In this document: in pieces, positions 37,482-47,834 of the stretch | Layout of the letters: every line of letters begins with the position of its first letter | Numbering within the stretch: position 1 is the stretch's first letter | Assembly (NCBI GenBank): GCA_026390695.1 | Contig: JAPLFL010000094.1 | Coordinates: forward strand, 37,843 to 101,842 | Direction of reading: 5' to 3' | DNA length: 64,000 bases | DNA from: Candidatus Kapaibacterium sp. | GTDB lineage: Bacteria > Bacteroidota > Ignavibacteria > Kapaibacteriales > UBA2268 | Translations under genes and position numbers: made by a program | Notes under the pieces: model-generated | Database searches by the model: none | Seen by the model: only the letters and a program-made list of their open reading frames with translations | Told to the model about the DNA's origin: nothing

Positions 37482-39629
37482 TTAATAATTAATATCAGTC
37501 TCTAATAATATCTCTACGGTTCGACAATAGAAGCGCCCTTCGGGATTATTATTATCATATATCAATTGCTCCTCTCCCCGACCAATATAACTCGCATTTT
37601 TATTGCCTAATGCTTTGAAAGTTGCCTCTGCTCGCCTCTGCGATAGATTTTTATTATAGGTTTCATCTCCTGTGCGATCAGTAAATCCTGTGATTGTGAT
37701 CTGTGTATTAGTCTTGAATCTACTTTTAATGAAGTCCACTATTTTAGAATTCTTGGAACTGATGTCTGCTTTATCAAAATTGAAGAGAATCAAACTGAAT
37801 TTTTCTATTTCTTTATCTTTTAATATATTAAGACGTTTTTTCTTGATTGTAATCTGCTCAAGAAAAATATTTTTACTGATAGGAGCGGCAATCTGTCCCT
37901 TTTTATCGGAAAACATAAGCCCATACTCAAGTACCTGATTCAATCGCGGCATATTTGCCTGATCTAATTTCCATTCATAAGCGGCAGAACCATCTGAGCT
38001 GACACTAAAATTTTTGTAAATCATTTGATTCTGTTTAATTTCTATCTTGCCATTGCTAAAACCGGCTTCTGTTCTGACGTTTGTTTTAAAGCGCAGTGAC
38101 GGCGGATTCGAGACGCGAAGAGTATCTGCAACAAATACCGGCTCAAGAACGACATCATTATCAGAATAAAGCTCTACACGCTGATTTTCCTGCATTTTCT
38201 CAGGATCATCTGTAGGAGTGGACGCTTTTTCGGGCAAGCCCTTCACTTCGATCTTTAGACGGGATTCATTTATTCCCCAAATATTCAGAAAATAATTCTT
38301 AACCGCCTCAGCCCTACTTTTAGAGAGTTCTTTATTTGACTTCTCCTGATTTCGATCATTGATGCAGCCCACGATTCTAAGATTGGCCGTCGGATTATCG
38401 GTCAATCTTTTTCCAACAATATTTAAAATATAATAATAAATTGACATAGTTTCGAGTGTATATAATTTATTTATATCAAAAGTGCTTATGTCGGATTTAG
38501 TAAGCGCCTTATACTTTTCGGGGATTGCGGCAGAATTTTCATCAAAGAAGATATAATTGAGTAGAGGATGCAATTTTGAAGCAGAGAACTCTTCGATTGT
38601 CATTTTAGGATTTGGAATTTCATTGCCGGCAGAATCAAGTCCAAAAGCCACAATATCACCATCAAGCGCATATTTCTTTTTGGTGAAGATTGTATCGGTT
38701 CTGAATGTGATATTTGTAATAGTTTTTATATAATTTTCAAGTTTTTCATCGGTTTTAACAATATTCGTACCGATTTTAAAAGTATTATTATCGTATAAAT
38801 CGGAGACGAGCCTGATTGTATCGATTTTATTTTGATTTTTGATTTCTTGCCTGATTTCCGGCTCTTCAATTGGATTGTACATAATGGCGACACCGAATTT
38901 CAGTGCGTGAGCGCTCCAAGCCGTATCTTTGATAATTGAAGTGAGTGCATAATAGAAGAAAGCTTCGGGCACGGCGATCAGAGTTCTATCGCGGTTTAGA
39001 GGCAGTTCATAACTGGCACCGAAGATTAAATGTGCTTGGACGGAGTTTGTGCCTTTGATGTCAACGCCGTTTTTAACATTTCGAAATTTAGTATGACTGT
39101 CAGTAAACACAGCTTCGGCGGGATCGATGATTTTTTCATAAACATCTTGCGTTTTATTGATTAATACGCCGATATTGGCTCCTGCATGCAAATTTAAACT
39201 TTTATAGACATTGTAAGTGAGAATCGGGGCAAAGCCGATGGTCGATAAATAAGCATTTAATCCATATTCAAAATGACCGGTAACATCGGGCGGGGTTTTG
39301 GTATTAACAAGAACGGTTGTAGTATCCTGATTTCTGAGATTGCCGTTGTAGGAAAAATAGCCGACTCTCAAACCGAGAAAGAGCTTTTTTGAAATTTTAT
39401 AATCGAATAGGGCACCGAAATTGAGATATGACATTTTGGAGCCACTTGTAAACCCGGGATTGCAGGTTGGACAATCGGGTGTATAAAGAAAATCAGCGCT
39501 GTGAAGATTATAGCTCAAGTCAGTGAACACTCCAAAGCGATAATCTTTGTAATTTATCTGGTTCTGCGCTTCCATACTAATAGAAGCAATAAAAAAGATA
39601 GCAACTAAAGATAATTTTGTGACTCTCAT
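37482..39629 (-). CDS. Outer-membrane protein with beta-barrel-like N-terminus and two OmpA-type domains (paralogue)
   Basis: 715 residues, signal peptide about 1-21 (SMEAQ cleavage region). It shares its architecture with the protein at 9628-11658: barrel-like first 260 residues with CPTCNPGFTSG near residue 53, a first OmpA-like module around 375-475 (LRIVGCINDRNQEKSN, LSKSRAEAVKNYFLNIWG, NQRVEL), and a second at the C-terminus (TITGFTDRTGDETYN, LSQRRAEATFKAL). The end GRFYCRTVEI mirrors GRFYSRYVHI of its paralogue. Likely outer-membrane/peptidoglycan anchor. Unlike its paralogue it has no large secreted protein gene upstream. Confidence 0.85.
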   Translation of the reverse strand: MRVTKLSLVAIFFIASISMEAQNQINYKDYRFGVFTDLSYNLHSADFLYTPDCPTCNPGFTSGSKMSYLNFGALFDYKISKKLFLGLRVGYFSYNGNLRNQDTTTVLVNTKTPPDVTGHFEYGLNAYLSTIGFAPILTYNVYKSLNLHAGANIGVLINKTQDVYEKIIDPAEAVFTDSHTKFRNVKNGVDIKGTNSVQAHLIFGASYELPLNRDRTLIAVPEAFFYYALTSIIKDTAWSAHALKFGVAIMYNPIEEPEIRQEIKNQNKIDTIRLVSDLYDNNTFKIGTNIVKTDEKLENYIKTITNITFRTDTIFTKKKYALDGDIVAFGLDSAGNEIPNPKMTIEEFSASKLHPLLNYIFFDENSAAIPEKYKALTKSDISTFDINKLYTLETMSIYYYILNIVGKRLTDNPTANLRIVGCINDRNQEKSNKELSKSRAEAVKNYFLNIWGINESRLKIEVKGLPEKASTPTDDPEKMQENQRVELYSDNDVVLEPVFVADTLRVSNPPSLRFKTNVRTEAGFSNGKIEIKQNQMIYKNFSVSSDGSAAYEWKLDQANMPRLNQVLEYGLMFSDKKGQIAAPISKNIFLEQITIKKKRLNILKDKEIEKFSLILFNFDKADISSKNSKIVDFIKSRFKTNTQITITGFTDRTGDETYNKNLSQRRAEATFKALGNKNASYIGRGEEQLIYDNNNPEGRFYCRTVEILLETDINY

Positions 39630-39720
39630 AACAATAACTTGATTTTATGAATAATTCTTTACTAATTTACTAATAAAAATTTAATAATGCAATAGAAATT
39701 TACTATAATTTTACTTAAAA

Positions 39721-39756
39721 TAAAAAAAAATGAGGTATGGAAGACCAAACCTCATT
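39721..39756 (-). terminator. Terminator after pckA (minus strand)
   Basis: AATGAGGT and ACCTCATT form an 8-bp stem, extended by TGG/CCA, and on the minus strand it is followed by nine T residues. It lies 26 bp beyond the pckA stop. Confidence 0.85.
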
Positions 39757-39782
39757 GTAAGAAATCAAATAATTTGAATAGA

Positions 39783-41435
39783 TCAAACTCTTTTTGGGCC
39801 GGCATCAATGACTTCCTGCCTGCATCCTTTGGAGTAAAGTTTGAAATTATCAATATATCTTGCGGCAAGGGCATCATATTTTTTCCAGTATTCATCTTTA
39901 TTTCCCCAGGCATTTGCGGGATCGAGAACGTCTTCGGGCACTTCAGGACAAGTGAGAGGAATTTCAAACCCAAATATCTTATCTTTGCGATATTCAATAT
40001 TATCGAGTTTGCCTTCTAAAGCGGCATTGAGCAAATTACGTGTATGGCGGATTGAAATTCTTTTCCCGACACCAAACTTGCCGCCAACCCAGCCGGTATT
40101 AACGAGCCAGCAGCGAGCGCCACTGAGAATCATTTTTTGTTTTAGCAAATTGGCATAAACAAATGGATGATGAACCATAAAAGGGCCACCAAAGCAAGGG
40201 CTGAATGTAATTTCCGGTTCAATTCCAAGGCCGATTTCAGTTCCGGCAATTTTAGAAGTATAGCCGCTAATAAAATGGTACATCATTTGATTTTCATCCA
40301 AACGAGCGATTGGAGGCAATACACCGGTTGCATCGCAAGTCAGAAAGATAACATTCTTAGGATGGGTGCGTGTCATTTTTTCGGGCAGAGCATTTGGAAT
40401 AAACTCAAGCGGATAAGAAGCACGTGTATTTTCGGTAATGTTTTCATCATCAAGATCAATTTTACGTGAAGCCTTGTCCCAGACAACATTTTCGAGAATA
40501 GTACCGAATTTATGAGTAACGGCATGAATTTCAGGTTCGTGATCGGCAGATAATCTAATAACTTTGGCATAGCAGCCACCTTCGTAATTGAAAACGCCTT
40601 CATCGCTCCAGCCATGCTCATCATCACCAATAAGTTTACGTTTAGGATCAGCCGAAAGAGTGGTTTTACCGGTACCGGAAAGCCCAAAGAAAAGCGCAAC
40701 ATCACCTTCATCGCCCATATTAGCGGAACAGTGCATAGACATAACATTTTCAAGTGGTTTCAGATAATTCATAATAGTAAAGATCGACTTTTTAATTTCA
40801 CCGCCATACATAGTACCAGCAACAATAGCCAATCTCTGAGCAAAATTGATAACGATTGCCGTTTCGGTACGCGTACCGTCAATAACCGGATCGCATTTAA
40901 ATCGAGGAGATGCAATAACGGTAAACTGAGGGACATGAGTTCTTAACTCTTCTCTATTATTAATATTTATAAACATATTTCTTGCAAAAAGACTCTGCCA
41001 AGCGGAATCAGTGATGATACGTATTGGCATACGATAGTCAGGATCAGCCCCAACATAGCAATCTTGAACAAAAAGTTCTTCCCCTTGTAAGAAAGCAAGC
41101 AATCTTGTAGTGAGATTGGAAAATTTTTCAGGATCCATTGGCCTGTTGTAAACTCCCCACCAGACATTATCAACGGATCCGGCTTCCTGAACAACATATT
41201 TATCATTAGCAGCACGAGCAGTCCATTTACCAGTTTGAACCAAAAGCGGGCCACCATGCATAATATTTGCTTCACCACGGAACACTGCCTCTTCGTATAA
41301 AGCTTCGGAAGGTAAATTCCAGAAAACCCTATCCAAATATTTCAGACCATGATTAATCAATTTGTAATCACTGGCAAATTCGCCAGCATGTTTTGATGCA
41401 GGGCTATCAAATTTCAAATATTTTGTCATAACCAA
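39783..41435 (-). CDS. pckA: Phosphoenolpyruvate carboxykinase (ATP)
   Basis: 550 residues, ATP-dependent type. It converts oxaloacetate and ATP to PEP, CO2 and ADP in gluconeogenesis. Substrate loop RGEANIMHGGP, kinase-1a P-loop GLSGTGKTTLS (about 251-261), kinase-2 and metal ligands GDDEHGWSD with FNYEGGCYAK, and the lid region LNTGWVGGKFGVGKRISI are visible. The start (ATG 41435 or two codons later) overlaps the aminotransferase gene by about 10 bp, so they are one operon; a terminator follows. Confidence 0.97.
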   Translation of the reverse strand: MVMTKYLKFDSPASKHAGEFASDYKLINHGLKYLDRVFWNLPSEALYEEAVFRGEANIMHGGPLLVQTGKWTARAANDKYVVQEAGSVDNVWWGVYNRPMDPEKFSNLTTRLLAFLQGEELFVQDCYVGADPDYRMPIRIITDSAWQSLFARNMFININNREELRTHVPQFTVIASPRFKCDPVIDGTRTETAIVINFAQRLAIVAGTMYGGEIKKSIFTIMNYLKPLENVMSMHCSANMGDEGDVALFFGLSGTGKTTLSADPKRKLIGDDEHGWSDEGVFNYEGGCYAKVIRLSADHEPEIHAVTHKFGTILENVVWDKASRKIDLDDENITENTRASYPLEFIPNALPEKMTRTHPKNVIFLTCDATGVLPPIARLDENQMMYHFISGYTSKIAGTEIGLGIEPEITFSPCFGGPFMVHHPFVYANLLKQKMILSGARCWLVNTGWVGGKFGVGKRISIRHTRNLLNAALEGKLDNIEYRKDKIFGFEIPLTCPEVPEDVLDPANAWGNKDEYWKKYDALAARYIDNFKLYSKGCRQEVIDAGPKRV

Positions 41436-42661
41436 TCTCTCGTTAATTTGCGCTCACCAATATATAATTCATTAGGTGCATTAGGATCCAATGCCCATTT
41501 GATGCGTTCCATTCCTTCGGTAATGTCTTTCACTGCTCCACAAGTAGATAATCGTAACCAGCAGCCGGTTTTCATACCAAATTCAATACCAGGCATTGTA
41601 GCAACACGGACTTTTTCGAGTAAATATTCTGATAATGCAATTGAATCATTTTTAAATCTGTTTGTGTAAGCACTGAAATCGGCAAAGCAGTAAAAAGTTC
41701 CATCAGGGCGATAGAAGCGGACTCCATCGAATGACGCAAGACGATCACAGAGAATATTTCTATTATTTTCTAAAGTCCGGCGAAGAGATTCGACATGCGA
41801 TTGGACTCCATTTAAAGCTCCTACTGCTGCTTTTTGCATAACGACTGATGGCCCCGATGTTTGATGTGCCTGAATATTTGTCATAGCTGCAAGAAGCTGT
41901 TTATTGCCAACTGCCCATCCAATGCGGAATCCAGTCATTGCATATTGTTTAGATACGCCATTAATAATAATAATTTTTGAATTTTCAGAAAAGTCACTTG
42001 TATAATTATAACAATTCAGAGGTTTTCTGCCATCAAAAATCAAACGATGATAAATATCATCCATAATTAGCCACAGTCCTCGTTTTTCACAGAAATTTAC
42101 AATATCAGAAATAAATTGTTCTGAATACATTGCACCGGTCGGATTGTTAGGACTGTTTATTATAACTGCTTTAGTATAAGAAGTAACATATCTTTCAATA
42201 TCTTCAATAGTCGGGTGAAACGAACCATCTTCCGGATGAACCGGAACAGGAATTCCACCGATTAATTTCACCATTTCAGTATAAGATACCCAATAAGGTG
42301 CAGGAAAAATCACTTCTTCCTGAGGATTAAGAATTGCTTGCAAAGCTACCATGATTGACTGCTTTGCTCCACTGGAAGCTATAACATGAAGCGGACTAAC
42401 TTTTCTGTTATAAAATTCTTCAGTATAACGAATAATTGCTTGTTTAAGCTCGACAATACCATCTGCGGGAGTATAACGAACTTCACCGGAATTGATAATT
42501 CCTGTGGCTGCTAAAATAGCTTCAAGTGGTGCTGCAGTTTTGGGTTCTCCACCGCCGAGATGAATGATTGGTTCACCCTTTGCACGAAGAATAGCAGCCT
42601 TTTCATTTAACTTTAATGTTGCAGACTGGCTGATTGATTTTCCAATTAAACTTAGGCTCAT
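41426..42661 (-). CDS. Class I/II pyridoxal-phosphate aminotransferase
   Basis: 411 residues, fold type I. Motifs: IHLGGGEPKTAAP, SSGAKQSIMVALQAI, NSPNNPTGAMYS, and the PLP lysine in GVSKQYAMTGFRIGWAVG, with R in WLRLSTC for the substrate carboxylate. The closest familiar group is the aspartate-aminotransferase-like Ib subgroup, which would supply oxaloacetate to the PEP carboxykinase translated from the same message. Substrate specificity is inferred from context only. Confidence 0.9.
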   Translation of the reverse strand: MSLSLIGKSISQSATLKLNEKAAILRAKGEPIIHLGGGEPKTAAPLEAILAATGIINSGEVRYTPADGIVELKQAIIRYTEEFYNRKVSPLHVIASSGAKQSIMVALQAILNPQEEVIFPAPYWVSYTEMVKLIGGIPVPVHPEDGSFHPTIEDIERYVTSYTKAVIINSPNNPTGAMYSEQFISDIVNFCEKRGLWLIMDDIYHRLIFDGRKPLNCYNYTSDFSENSKIIIINGVSKQYAMTGFRIGWAVGNKQLLAAMTNIQAHQTSGPSVVMQKAAVGALNGVQSHVESLRRTLENNRNILCDRLASFDGVRFYRPDGTFYCFADFSAYTNRFKNDSIALSEYLLEKVRVATMPGIEFGMKTGCWLRLSTCGAVKDITEGMERIKWALDPNAPNELYIGERKLTRDWL

Positions 42662-42818
42662 TTTTTACCTTTAAATAACTAATAATTTTATTTATAAATG
42701 AAAGAAATAAGAATACAAAATTACAAAAATTTTAAGAAATAAGCAGTAGAAATCTGATGTTTGATTAATTTCGTTACTAAATATTGTTTTCAATTATTTC
42801 AAGTCTCATATAACATAT

Positions 42819-42942
42819 TATATCATTTCCTTAATGAATTAGGAATTATTGTCATTTATGCGCATGCGGGAATCCCATTCCAGTACCAATCAGGAGATTC
42901 CTGCATACGCACAAATGACAGCCTTCAAGTAGGAAACGATAT
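42819..42942. mobile_element. MITE-like element, copy II
   Basis: 124 bp, inverted relative to copy I. It begins TATATCATTTCCTTAATG and ends AGGAAACGATAT, the reverse complement of copy I's left end, and holds one hairpin unit. It occupies the 345-bp gap between the aminotransferase and yggS genes; the rest of that gap is AT-rich without a gene. Confidence 0.8.
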
Positions 42943-43006
42943 TATCCAATAATTCAAAAGGATAACGTATAATCCATAACTTATAACTTATAACTCATAA
43001 TTAAAT

Positions 43007-43696
43007 TCATCTTTCACCGAATATGGCAGTACCAATCCTAACAATAGTCGAGCCTTCTTCAATAGCAGCCTGAAAATCATTAGTCATACCCATTGACAAA
43101 TGCTTCATCTTAAGCCCTAATTGCGAGTTAATGTCATCGAATAGCTTTCTGAGCAAAATAAACTCCTTGCGATATACTCTCTCATTATTAGAAAAAGAGC
43201 CAATGGTCATCAATCCATTAACATAAAGATTAGGTAATTTTAAAACATTGTTTACCAATTCTATTGCTGCATCAGGATCACAGCCGGATTTGGACATTTC
43301 GCCGCTTGTATTGACTTGAATCAGAACTTCTAATTTACAATCAGATTTCTTAAGAAATTTTGAAACTTCCGTTGCAAGATTGACTGAATCGATAGTTTGA
43401 AGCATTTCAATTTTATCAACGATATATTTAACCTTATTGGTTTGAAGATGGCCAATATAGTGCCATACTGGCTTTTGCGGTTTATTAGCAAAATAATCTA
43501 TCTTATCTTTTAATTCTTGAACATAATTTTCGCCAAATACTTCATGTCCGGCTTCTAAAGCGGTGTTTATGTCTTTGATTTCGCGAAATTTAGAAACAGC
43601 AACTAAAAGAATATCTTCGGATTTTCTGCCACAAAATTCCGCTGTAGAAGCTATTTCTTCATGTATAAACTTTAAATTATCATTGATGCTTAACAT
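43007..43696 (-). CDS. YggS/PLPBP family pyridoxal-phosphate homeostasis protein
   Basis: 229 residues. Non-catalytic PLP-binding protein that buffers PLP. PLP lysine in LLVAVSKFREI (about 30-40), HYIGHLQTNKVKYI, then IQVNTSGEMSKSGC, GLMTIG and LSMGMTNDFQAAIEEGSTIVRIGTAIFG are the family landmarks. It lies 5 bp downstream of mraY, so it is probably in the murF-mraY transcription unit. Confidence 0.95.
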   Translation of the reverse strand: MLSINDNLKFIHEEIASTAEFCGRKSEDILLVAVSKFREIKDINTALEAGHEVFGENYVQELKDKIDYFANKPQKPVWHYIGHLQTNKVKYIVDKIEMLQTIDSVNLATEVSKFLKKSDCKLEVLIQVNTSGEMSKSGCDPDAAIELVNNVLKLPNLYVNGLMTIGSFSNNERVYRKEFILLRKLFDDINSQLGLKMKHLSMGMTNDFQAAIEEGSTIVRIGTAIFGER

Positions 43697-43701
43697 GATA
43701 A

Positions 43702-44832
43702 TTATCTGACTTTAAATGTTGTCATTGCAATAATAGCAAGCATCACTGCTAAAATATAAAATCGCACAACAATTTTCGATTCATGCCAGCCTAATTTCTC
43801 AAAATGATGATGAATAGGTGTCATTAAAAAAACTCTTTTACCGCTGCCAAACTTCTTCTTTGTGTATTTAAAATATGTAACCTGCACAACAACTGAAAAT
43901 ATTTCTATAAAAAAAATACCACCAAGGATTGGTAATAAAAATTCTTTTTTTATTAATATGGAAATACAACCAAGAGCACCTCCCAAAGCCAGTGCACCGG
44001 TATCACCCATAAATATTTGAGCAGGATAAGAATTAAACCAAAGAAAACCAAGAGAAGCACCAACCAGAGCCGCACAAAAGATGGTTAATTCACCAGCACC
44101 GGGTAAATGAAAGATATCCAGATATTTTGCATACTGTGCATTACCCGTTACATAAGCAATTATAGCAAAAGCAAGTGCCGAGATGCCTACAGTGCCGATA
44201 CAAAGCCCATCCAGCCCATCAGTCAGATTGACTGCATTGGAAGTATATGTAATAATTAGAATAATAACTGGGATATAAAAGTATTGAAAATCGAAATTTA
44301 CATCTTTTATAAAAGGTATAGTAGTGATAGTACGCTGTTGAGCAAACTCAATTGAGAGCCATTCCGGGTGAAAATACAGGACTAATCCAACAAGTAATCC
44401 AATGGAAATCTGCCCTATAAGTTTATATCTGGCAATCAAACCTTTTGGATATTTTTTTATAACTTTTAAATAATCATCAAGAAAACCGACCATTCCAATC
44501 CAAGCTGTAGTAGCCATTATTAATATTATATTCCAATTACTGATATTAGCCCATAACAAAGTTGGGACTAAAACAGCCAATAGAACAATGATTCCGCCCA
44601 TAGTCGGTGTACCGGCTTTGATTGCATGGTTTCCTACTCCAGCTAATTCTTTTTTTTCTTGTTCGCCAATCTGCTTACTTTTCATAAGCCTTATTATTTT
44701 CGGACCAAAATAAAAGCTGATAAATAATGCAGTAATAGCTGCTGCTGCCGAGCGAAATGTAATATTCTTCAGTAAAAAAAGTCCCAAAGAATTGAAAAAT
44801 TTCTTATTCCATTCATATAAAAGAAAAAACAT
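43702..44832 (-). CDS. mraY: Phospho-N-acetylmuramoyl-pentapeptide transferase
   Basis: 376 residues, about ten membrane helices. It transfers phospho-MurNAc-pentapeptide to undecaprenyl phosphate to make lipid I at the inner membrane. KAGTPTMGG, the catalytic-aspartate region GFLDDYLKV, the NAVNLTDGLDGL motif, FMGDTGALALGGALG and the histidine loop TPIHHHFEKLGW are all present. It is downstream of murF (92-bp gap), a common order in cell-wall clusters, though murE, murD and ftsW are not here. Confidence 0.98.
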   Translation of the reverse strand: MFFLLYEWNKKFFNSLGLFLLKNITFRSAAAAITALFISFYFGPKIIRLMKSKQIGEQEKKELAGVGNHAIKAGTPTMGGIIVLLAVLVPTLLWANISNWNIILIMATTAWIGMVGFLDDYLKVIKKYPKGLIARYKLIGQISIGLLVGLVLYFHPEWLSIEFAQQRTITTIPFIKDVNFDFQYFYIPVIILIITYTSNAVNLTDGLDGLCIGTVGISALAFAIIAYVTGNAQYAKYLDIFHLPGAGELTIFCAALVGASLGFLWFNSYPAQIFMGDTGALALGGALGCISILIKKEFLLPILGGIFFIEIFSVVVQVTYFKYTKKKFGSGKRVFLMTPIHHHFEKLGWHESKIVVRFYILAVMLAIIAMTTFKVR

Positions 44833-44924
44833 AAAATCTCTTGATTAGTTAAACCCCCCAGAACTAAATTAAAAAATAATTTTCTTTTTATTGTAATAAA
44901 GAGAAAATCAGTTCATAAAATAAT

Positions 44925-46346
44925 TCAAATTTCCCTTAAAATCGGCAATAGCTCTTCCATTTTCATTCCACGCGAGCCCTTTAAAAGAATAATATCTCCA
45001 ATTTTTATATTTCCTTTAAGATCTGCTACCAGAACAGCTTTATTAATGTATTTATAAATATTATTATTTTGTACCTTTTCTGAAGCAGCAAACATTTGCG
45101 GTCCGAAGGTATATACCTCATCTAATAGATTAGAGGCTTTACTCAGAATTTCAACATGCTCTTCGCTGGAAAATTCTCCTAATTCAAGCATATCTCCAAG
45201 AATTGCGATTTTTTTTCCACCTGATTTTAATAATGCAATTGAATCGAGAGCTAAAGCCATAGAAGATGGATTTGCATTATAACAGTCATTCAATATTATT
45301 AAACCATTACTTTTTTCTAACAAATTACGTGAATATCCCGATCCAGACTCTTCAGAATAAGATTCCAATCCTTCAATGATTTCTTCACTGCTTAAACCGT
45401 AAATTACAGCTACTGCCGCTGCCGCTGCGGCATTATATGCTGTTGCAAGTCCATAAGTCTTTAACTTAACTGCAAAATTATTTGATTCATGTTTGAAACA
45501 GATTGATGGATGCAGTTCTTCATCAATATCAAAAGAAAATATCAAATCGTTTGCTTCACTTTTTCCATACTTAAATTTATTCTCCAAAATAGCAGAATAG
45601 CGCTCCAAACGCGGATCATCGCAATTGATGAGAGAAATTCCACCACTTTTCATCAGATATGCAAAAAGTGCAGTTTCTTCCATTTCAACTCCATCCAAAT
45701 CGATAAGTTTTTCGAGATGCTCTTTCCCGATGTTAGTTATTAAACCATGAGTAGGAGCTACCATTTCAGAAAGTATATAAATTTCTCCCGGTTCATTAGT
45801 TCCGATTTCGATAACAGCAATTTGAGTTGATTCATCGATTTGTAGCAGTACAAGCGGAGTTCCGAGTTGATTGTTAAAATTACCATAAGTGCTGACAATA
45901 TTATATTTCTGCTGCAATAAGTGCGAAATTATATTTTTTGTGGTCGTCTTTCCATTAGACCCAGCAACCGCAAAAACTGGTATATTAAATCGCATTCTAT
46001 GAAATTTTGCCAGTGATGCAAGAGCTAAACCTGTGTTTGAGGTTAGTATGAATGATTTCCCAGTTAAATTATTTTTATTTTCGAAATACCAATCATTAAG
46101 CACTAAAGCACAGCCAGCATCTTTATCCAACGATTCAGATACTTTTGTGTGTCCATCAATATTTTCCCCTTTTAATGCAACAAAAATATTATTGTTTTTC
46201 AACAATCTTGTATCAGTGGAAATACCCATAAATGCTGCTTCCGGTGCGATATTTATTAAATTTGAAGCCCCGAAAATCGCTTCTAATTCGGTGCCTGTGA
46301 ATCTTGCCTGGTTTTGTATCATAATAGAAAATTTCAAAGTTATCAT
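44925..46346 (-). CDS. murF: UDP-N-acetylmuramoyl-tripeptide--D-alanyl-D-alanine ligase
   Basis: 473 residues. It adds D-Ala-D-Ala to the cytoplasmic peptidoglycan precursor. Mur ligase N-domain (FMGISTDTRLLKNNNIFVAL), central ATP loop VAGSNGKTTTKN (about 130-141), GTNEPGEIYILS, NIGKEHLE and the C-domain ILNDCYNANPSSMALAL and LGDMLELG are clear. The start is ATG 46346 or the ATG eight codons downstream (MIQNQARFTG). It diverges from the beta-helix gene. Confidence 0.96.
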   Translation of the reverse strand: MITLKFSIMIQNQARFTGTELEAIFGASNLINIAPEAAFMGISTDTRLLKNNNIFVALKGENIDGHTKVSESLDKDAGCALVLNDWYFENKNNLTGKSFILTSNTGLALASLAKFHRMRFNIPVFAVAGSNGKTTTKNIISHLLQQKYNIVSTYGNFNNQLGTPLVLLQIDESTQIAVIEIGTNEPGEIYILSEMVAPTHGLITNIGKEHLEKLIDLDGVEMEETALFAYLMKSGGISLINCDDPRLERYSAILENKFKYGKSEANDLIFSFDIDEELHPSICFKHESNNFAVKLKTYGLATAYNAAAAAAVAVIYGLSSEEIIEGLESYSEESGSGYSRNLLEKSNGLIILNDCYNANPSSMALALDSIALLKSGGKKIAILGDMLELGEFSSEEHVEILSKASNLLDEVYTFGPQMFAASEKVQNNNIYKYINKAVLVADLKGNIKIGDIILLKGSRGMKMEELLPILREI

Positions 46347-46413
46347 TTTTTTTTCAAAATAAGAGTATTTTAGTATTGTATTATTCAGCTCTCTATCACA
46401 TTATTTTACATTT

Positions 46414-47823
46414 ATGAAAATTATCTTACCTATATTAGCTTTACTATTCAGCATATCTCAATCTTATGCAAATGTTAGGAAAGTTGGCTTTACACAACAG
46501 TATAAACTTCCAAGTCAAGCTGCTGCTGCTGTATCCGACGGAGATACAATTGAAATTGATTCTGCTATTTATCCAAAAGATGCTTGCCGCTGGTCAAAAA
46601 ATAACCTTCTAATCCGCTGTAGTTCAGGATTTGCTCATTTAAAATCAGGAGGTATCTGTTATGGTGGCAAGGCAATATGGGTAATCTCAGGTAATGATTG
46701 TACGGTTGAAGGAATTGAGTTTTCCGAAGCATCGGTTGTCGATCAAAATGGTGCCGGAATCCGCTTTGAAGGCACTAATCTAACTGTCAGACGATGCTTT
46801 TTTCACGATAATGAAGATGGCATCTTAGCAGGGGACAATGCTAATAGTACAATCTTGATTGAATTTTCCGAATTTCGCAAAAATGGCTTTGGTGATGGCC
46901 AAAGTCATAATTTATATATAAATCATATTAAACAATTAATTTTTAGATTTAATTACTCTCATCTTGCTAAGGTTGGACATAATCTTAAAACCCGCGCCCT
47001 GTCTAACTATATCTATTGTAATAGGCTCATGGACGAAGATTCTGGTACTTCAAGTTACTTGATTGACATGCCTAATGGCGGCAAATGCTATGTTGCAGGA
47101 AATGTTATGCATCAAGGTCTTTTGACTGAAAATAAGAAATTAATTAGTTATAATTTCGAAACGCCTCCAAACCCTGAACAAAAGCTCTATTTCATTAACA
47201 ATACGATGGTAAATGATTGTCAATCCGGTCCGTTTCTCAGTATTAAACCCGGAATTACAACTTGTATATTTAAAAATAACCTGATTGCCGGAAAAGGTGT
47301 ACCAATCGACGTTCCGTCTGATTCTTCAAATAATCTGATTTTTCTGAATCCATCAAATGCAGGTTTTGTGTCAATTAATGATTATAATTATAAGCTTTTA
47401 AAAACATCTCCTGCTATTGATAATGGCATTGATCCTGGCATTGTTGATAGTATAAAATTATTACCTATTTACCAATATAAAAATCCTAACGATTCGACTG
47501 CACGAATTATTTATAATAAAGTTGACATAAGTGCCTATGAATATCAGCCAGAGCAGCCAGTTATAGAATTTTCAAGAGAGTCTTCTAATAAAAAGTACTA
47601 TTATAATAAGCAAACTGAGGAGTTAGAGCTGACTTTCAATGATAAATCAATGAATTATTCGGATTATTCTATATACGATTATTCAGGTAATATAAAACTG
47701 AAGGGTAAATTGCAAGTATGTACGGAATCAGCCAAATCAGTCTCACTCCGCGGTTTAAGCGGGCTTCTGATTGTTCAGATAGCGGGCATTAATAATCAAT
47801 CGTCTTTTATAATAATAAAGTGA
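46414..47823 (+). CDS. Secreted right-handed parallel beta-helix protein with T9SS-like C-terminus
   Basis: 469 residues with a signal peptide (about 1-19, ending SQSYA). From about 95 to 330 it has parallel beta-helix (pectate-lyase/NosD-like) repeats: NDCTVEGIEFSEA, LTVRRCFFHDNEDGILAG, STILIEFSEFRKNG, CYVAGNVMHQG, YFINNTMVND. The last 75 residues (YSIYDYSGNIKLKGKL ... SLRGLSGLLIVQIAG) look like a T9SS sorting domain lacking the usual NP motif. Probably a surface or secreted carbohydrate-active or adhesive protein; a lyase activity cannot be assigned. It faces greA. Confidence 0.8.
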   Translation: MKIILPILALLFSISQSYANVRKVGFTQQYKLPSQAAAAVSDGDTIEIDSAIYPKDACRWSKNNLLIRCSSGFAHLKSGGICYGGKAIWVISGNDCTVEGIEFSEASVVDQNGAGIRFEGTNLTVRRCFFHDNEDGILAGDNANSTILIEFSEFRKNGFGDGQSHNLYINHIKQLIFRFNYSHLAKVGHNLKTRALSNYIYCNRLMDEDSGTSSYLIDMPNGGKCYVAGNVMHQGLLTENKKLISYNFETPPNPEQKLYFINNTMVNDCQSGPFLSIKPGITTCIFKNNLIAGKGVPIDVPSDSSNNLIFLNPSNAGFVSINDYNYKLLKTSPAIDNGIDPGIVDSIKLLPIYQYKNPNDSTARIIYNKVDISAYEYQPEQPVIEFSRESSNKKYYYNKQTEELELTFNDKSMNYSDYSIYDYSGNIKLKGKLQVCTESAKSVSLRGLSGLLIVQIAGINNQSSFIIIK

Positions 47824-47834
47824 GTAAAGAATAT